Part shown: piece by piece, positions 61,002-64,000 of the stretch | Position numbering within the stretch: the stretch's first letter is position 1 | Layout of the letters: each line of letters begins with the position of its first letter | NCBI GenBank assembly: GCA_041738295.1 | Contig: JBGSQC010000157.1 | Span: forward strand, 1 to 64,000 | Reading direction: 5' to 3' | DNA length: 64,000 nucleotides | Source: Zhengella sp041738295 | GTDB lineage: Bacteria > Pseudomonadota > Alphaproteobacteria > Rhizobiales > Rhizobiaceae | Notes under the pieces: generated by a model | What the model saw: the letters and a program-made list of their open reading frames with translations, nothing else | What the model was told of the DNA's origin: nothing | The model's database searches: none | Position numbers and translations under genes: made by a program

Positions 61002-61072
61002 GTTGCACTGCAACTAAAGTATGGTGCACTGCCGCGTTTTCGTTGACTTCTGCAACCAAACGGGTGTATCCA
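61002..61072 (+). promoter_or_regulatory. Palindrome and candidate promoter before the GNAT gene
   Basis: GTTGCA-C-TGCAAC is a perfect inverted repeat at 61002-61014. A TTGACT (61043-61048) and TATCCA (61067-61072), 18 bp apart, lie downstream and 37 bp before the gene start. The palindrome is close enough to the -35 box to act as an operator. Confidence 0.35.
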
Positions 61073-61108
61073 GACAGTGGGAGGTGTCTCAGCGCAAGGA
61101 TCAATGCC

Positions 61109-61735
61109 ATGACGCAGCACCTGACAAGTTCTCCGGCTTCCGCCAATTTCACCGGTTCCCCGTCCTTCCCGGACTCAATCGCCACCCCTGTGGTCATCCG
61201 CCAATTGTGGCCTGTCGAGGTCGAACGACTGGCACGGCATTACAAGCGCTTGCACCTGGAAGACAGGTGGCGCCGCTTTGGTTCGTCGGTCAGTGACGAT
61301 TGGCTCGATGCCCATGCGCTTGACGCGCTGGGATCAACCCACTGCATCGTCAAGGGTGCGTTTGTGAGCGGGGCCTTGCGCGGCGTCGCCGAAGCCTGGT
61401 TCTCCGGTCAAGGAGCCGAGATGCGGGCGGAAACCGCGTTTTCGCTTGAACGTGGTTTCCAGAAGCGCGGAATTGGAGACCAGTTGTTCAAGAGGGTCAT
61501 CCGTGCGGCGCGCAACCGCGGAGCGACCCGCCTCCAGATGGTCTGCATGCGGGACAATCCCCGCATGATCGCGCTGGCGCGCGCCAATGAAGCCGAACTT
61601 TCGGTGTCCCCTGACGGGATCACCGGAGAGATCAGGAGTGCCCGCCCGCCCCTTTTCGCTCTAGGGGCCGACTTCTTGGACGAAAGCCTTGGATACTGGC
61701 TGACATTGCCTCATTGGCACGCCAACGAAGGGTGA
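61109..61735 (+). CDS. GNAT family N-acetyltransferase
   Basis: A 208-residue acetyltransferase with the acetyl-CoA loop region FQKRGIGDQLFKRVIRAARNRG (QxxGxG/A type) near residues 133-150 and an N-terminal extension of about 25 residues. AAGGAT precedes the ATG at 61109. Its substrate is unknown. It is convergent with tesA, only seven bases apart. Confidence 0.82.
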   Translation: MTQHLTSSPASANFTGSPSFPDSIATPVVIRQLWPVEVERLARHYKRLHLEDRWRRFGSSVSDDWLDAHALDALGSTHCIVKGAFVSGALRGVAEAWFSGQGAEMRAETAFSLERGFQKRGIGDQLFKRVIRAARNRGATRLQMVCMRDNPRMIALARANEAELSVSPDGITGEIRSARPPLFALGADFLDESLGYWLTLPHWHANEG

Positions 61736-61741
61736 TCCGGC

Positions 61742-62374
61742 CTATCCGGACAGGCCGGCAATTGCCTTTTCAAGCACCGGCAGGAAGCCTTCCACCATGC
61801 GTTCAACGCCGCCGGCATTGGGATGCATGCCATCGGCGAGCTGCAGGGCAGGTGTTGCCGCCACGCCATCGAGGAAGAACGGGTAAAGCGCCAGACCATG
61901 CTTTTCAGCCAGTTCCGGATAGATCGGATTGAAGGCCTTGGCATAGTCCTCGCCCATGTTGGGCGGGGCCAGCATGCCGGCCAGCACAACGGTGATGCCG
62001 CGCGCCTTCAAGTTGACAATCATGGTCTCGAGGTTCTTGCGCGTGATGTCGGGTGAAATGCCGCGCAGGGCGTCATTGGCACCCAATTCCAGAATGACTA
62101 TGTCGGTGCCGTCGGCAACGGACCAGTCGAGCCTCGACAGGCCGCCACTTGACGTGTCACCCGACACGCCTGCATTGGCGACTTCCGCCGCGATCCCTTT
62201 GCCGTCGAGTGCCTTCTGCAATTGCGGGACAAATCCCTCGTCAGGCCCGAGCTGGTAGCCTGCCATCAGGCTGTCGCCGAAGCCGACAATGCGCAAAGGA
62301 GCGGCTTGCAGGGGCACCAAGCTCAGGGCGAGCAGAAACAAGGATAACATTGCCGCGAGGGGTTTGAATGGCAT
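61742..62374 (-). CDS. tesA: Arylesterase / lysophospholipase (TesA-type SGNH hydrolase)
   Basis: A 210-residue secreted hydrolase: signal peptide 1-24 (LSLFLLALSLVPLQA), block I GFGDSLMAGYQLG with the catalytic Ser, GANDALRG (block III), and DGMHPNAGG with the catalytic Asp and His. It is periplasmic. It is divergent from the ybbA-ybbP pair, the same arrangement as tesA-ybbAP in E. coli. Confidence 0.92.
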   Translation of the reverse strand: MPFKPLAAMLSLFLLALSLVPLQAAPLRIVGFGDSLMAGYQLGPDEGFVPQLQKALDGKGIAAEVANAGVSGDTSSGGLSRLDWSVADGTDIVILELGANDALRGISPDITRKNLETMIVNLKARGITVVLAGMLAPPNMGEDYAKAFNPIYPELAEKHGLALYPFFLDGVAATPALQLADGMHPNAGGVERMVEGFLPVLEKAIAGLSG

Positions 62375-62433
62375 GCGTGATGTCCCATATGCTGGAGAAC
62401 CGTTTTCAGCCCATCATATAGGACGAACCTGCC

Positions 62434-63129
62434 GTGACCCAAGCTGCCATCGCCCTTCACGACGTTTCCCTTACGCTTGGCGATGGGGCTTCTCGCGTCC
62501 ATGTGCTGAAGGAAGTCAATCTCGCCATTGCCGCCGGTGAGACGGTGGGCATTGTCGGACCGTCAGGCTCTGGCAAATCGACCCTGCTCATGGTGATTGG
62601 CGGGCTGGAGCGGATCGATGCCGGAGCCGTGGTGATTGACGGAACAAGCATTCATGACAAGTCTGAGGACCAGGTGGCGGCCTTTCGCGGTGCCAATATC
62701 GGCATTGTGTTCCAGTCCTTCCATCTCATTCCCAACATGACGGCGCTGGAAAATGTCGCGGTGCCGCTGGAGCTGGCCGGACGGCGCGACGCCTTCGAGG
62801 TGGCGAGGCGCGAACTCACCGCCGTCGGTCTTGGCGAGCGCGTCACCCACTATCCAGGCGAACTCTCGGGCGGTGAGCAGTAGCGCGTGGCGATTGCCCG
62901 GGCGCTGGCGCCGGAGCCGAAAATCCTGATCGCCGACGAGCCCACCGGCAATCTCGATGAACGCACCGGCAAGGTGGTTTCAGATCTTTTGTTCTCCAAG
63001 GCGCGCGAACGCGGCATGACGCTGGTGCTGGTCACCCATGATCCTTCGCTTGCCGCCCAGTGTTCCCGGCAGGTGGAAATGCATTCCGGCCGGATGTCTC
63101 CGGTCAAGGCCGGAACGGTGGCTGCATGA
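62434..63129 (+). pseudogene. ybbA: ABC transporter ATPase (YbbA-like), interrupted by an in-frame TAG
   Basis: The frame of 231 codons starts at GTG 62434 with Walker A GPSGSGKS (42-49), the Q-loop FQSFHL and the signature LSGGEQ, then codon 150 (62881-62883) is TAG where homologues have CAG (GGEQQRVAIARAL). The remaining frame is intact: RVAIARAL, the Walker B ILIADEPTGNL and HDPSLAA. The first part lacks Walker B and cannot hydrolyse ATP. One C-to-T change explains it. It overlaps the permease start as ATGA. Confidence 0.88.
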
Positions 63130-64000
63130 CTTTGTCTTCTGTAACGCCTCCATCCTCCGGACTGGTTCAACAGGCAAGGCTTGCGCTCAGGTTCGCGCTC
63201 CGGGAACTGCGCGGAGGCCTGTCCGGCTTCGGCATTTTCATCGCCTGCATCGCGCTTGGTACCGGGGCCATTGGCGGGGTCAATTCGGTGGCCGATGCGA
63301 TCACCCAGGGCGTGGCGAGCGAAGGCCGGACCCTATTGGGCGGTGACATCCGCTTCCAGCTGAACCAGCGCGAAGCAAGCGAGGCTGAAGCACGGTTCCT
63401 TGAAGGTCTCGGCCCTGTTGCTGCCAGCGCCTCCATGCGCTCCATGGTCCGTCTGGCCGACGGATCGGACCAGACGCTGGCCGAGGTCAAGGCGGTGGAT
63501 GGTTCTTATCCGCTGGCAGGAACATTGGTGACCGAGCCGCAGCTTTCCGGTGAGGCGCTATACGGCGAGCGCGACGGCGCGTTCGGGGCCGCTGCCCCGC
63601 AGTTGCTGTTTGACCGGCTCAATCTCAAGACCGGCGACAAGGTCCGCCTCGGCAGTGCCACTTTTGAAATGCGCGCCGTGCTCGTCACCGAGCCCGATCT
63701 GGTGTCCGACGGCTTCGGCTTTGCGCCGCGCCTGCTGGTGTCGCTCGAAGCCTTGCGCGCATCCGGCCTCATCCAGCCCGGCAGCCTGGTCGAGCATGCC
63801 TACAAGGTGGACCTTGGAGCCAACAATGCCCCTTCACGCATTGCCGCCATTCGCAAGGAAGCTGGGGAAAAATTCCCCGAGGCCGGCTGGTCGATCCGCG
63901 ACAGCGCCAACGCTGCGCCGGCGCTTGCTGCCAATATCGAGCGCTTCTCGCAGTTTCTGACATTGGTCGGACTCACCGCGCTGGTGGTCGGCGGTGTTGG
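63126..64000 (+). CDS. ybbP: ABC transporter permease (YbbP-like), partial at window end
   Basis: The frame runs from ATG 63126 past the window end (291 codons seen). It begins with a cytoplasmic stretch, then a membrane helix GFGIFIACIALGTGAIGGVN at about 35-54, followed by a large extracytoplasmic region of about 220 residues (MacB-like) and the start of the next helix LTLVGLTALVVGG. YbbP proteins act with YbbA, perhaps on toxic esters or lipids, with TesA. Start overlaps the ATPase stop by four bases. Confidence 0.88.
   Translation, partial: MTLSSVTPPSSGLVQQARLALRFALRELRGGLSGFGIFIACIALGTGAIGGVNSVADAITQGVASEGRTLLGGDIRFQLNQREASEAEARFLEGLGPVAASASMRSMVRLADGSDQTLAEVKAVDGSYPLAGTLVTEPQLSGEALYGERDGAFGAAAPQLLFDRLNLKTGDKVRLGSATFEMRAVLVTEPDLVSDGFGFAPRLLVSLEALRASGLIQPGSLVEHAYKVDLGANNAPSRIAAIRKEAGEKFPEAGWSIRDSANAAPALAANIERFSQFLTLVGLTALVVGGV

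Noticed and set aside
1..64000. CRISPR array, prophage, rRNA operon
   Set aside because: No repeat-spacer pattern, no phage structural genes and no rRNA sequence were seen anywhere in the window.

Overview
The window looks like the replication-origin region of a high-GC alphaproteobacterial chromosome, most likely order Hyphomicrobiales (Rhizobiales). I base this on gene order (coaA-his operon-hslVU ... fxsA/secB-dnaQ-coaE-aroE-maf-ppsR | hemE-hemJ-rho-mnmE-mnmG-rsmG-parA-parB-holA), on DUF1402, TimA and IalB-type proteins, and on GANTC (CcrM-type) sites. The genus cannot be fixed from the sequence alone.

Layout. 1-330: an IS3-family element ends inside the window and abuts the 3' remnant of a GlcG/HbpS-type gene. 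336-5768: a minus-strand block holding coaA and hisB-DUF2628-hisH-hisA-hisF-hisE. The hisA-hisF part is disturbed by an unknown low-GC gene, by duplicated gene starts built around a shared palindrome, and by a 27-bp tandem repeat. 5931-9358: hslV-GNAT-hslU and a DUF1402 protein. 9371-12133: XRE regulator, Smr, MltA and TimA. 12325-17187: fxsA and secB, then dnaQ-coaE-aroE-maf-ppsR on the minus strand. 17188-17604: the probable chromosomal origin, with several DnaA boxes, an AT-rich stretch and five GANTC sites in 44 bp. 17605-26336: a plus-strand run hemE, hemJ, rho, mnmE, mnmG, rsmG, parA, parB. Most genes of the left block and all of the hemE-parB block point away from this origin. Six parS-like sites lie at about 4.3, 13.4, 22.0, 22.06, 24.0 and 24.35 kb, so ParA/ParB and their centromere flank oriC.

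26.4-36 kb: holA, tRNA-Gly(GCC), a prolyl-tRNA editing domain protein, a YbbN-type thioredoxin, a Lon-N domain protein, Trm112-like and TetR proteins, a zinc peptidase, a receiver-only regulator, an M20 hydrolase and a CitE-like lyase. 34.8-38.7 kb: a tightly coupled trio of polytopic membrane protein, OmpR-type regulator and histidine kinase. 38.7-47.1 kb: amino-acid metabolism (DAO-family oxidoreductase, leuD, RidA, SAF-domain oxidoreductase, leuB, asd) with an M23 peptidase. 47.2-58.8 kb: a secreted ClpP-fold protein, M3 oligopeptidase, MarR/MFS pair, TAXI-type TRAP binding protein, argG, LysE exporter, rlmN and an IalB-like protein. 59-64 kb: YkvA, pterin dehydratase, LMW phosphatase, ThpR, a GNAT protein, tesA and the ybbA-ybbP ABC pair; the ATPase gene has an in-frame amber codon in its signature motif.

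Most of the window is ordinary housekeeping DNA. The least ordinary signals are the mirrored duplications of the hisA and hisF starts around a shared palindrome, the oriC/GANTC/parS architecture, and the amber-interrupted ATPase.
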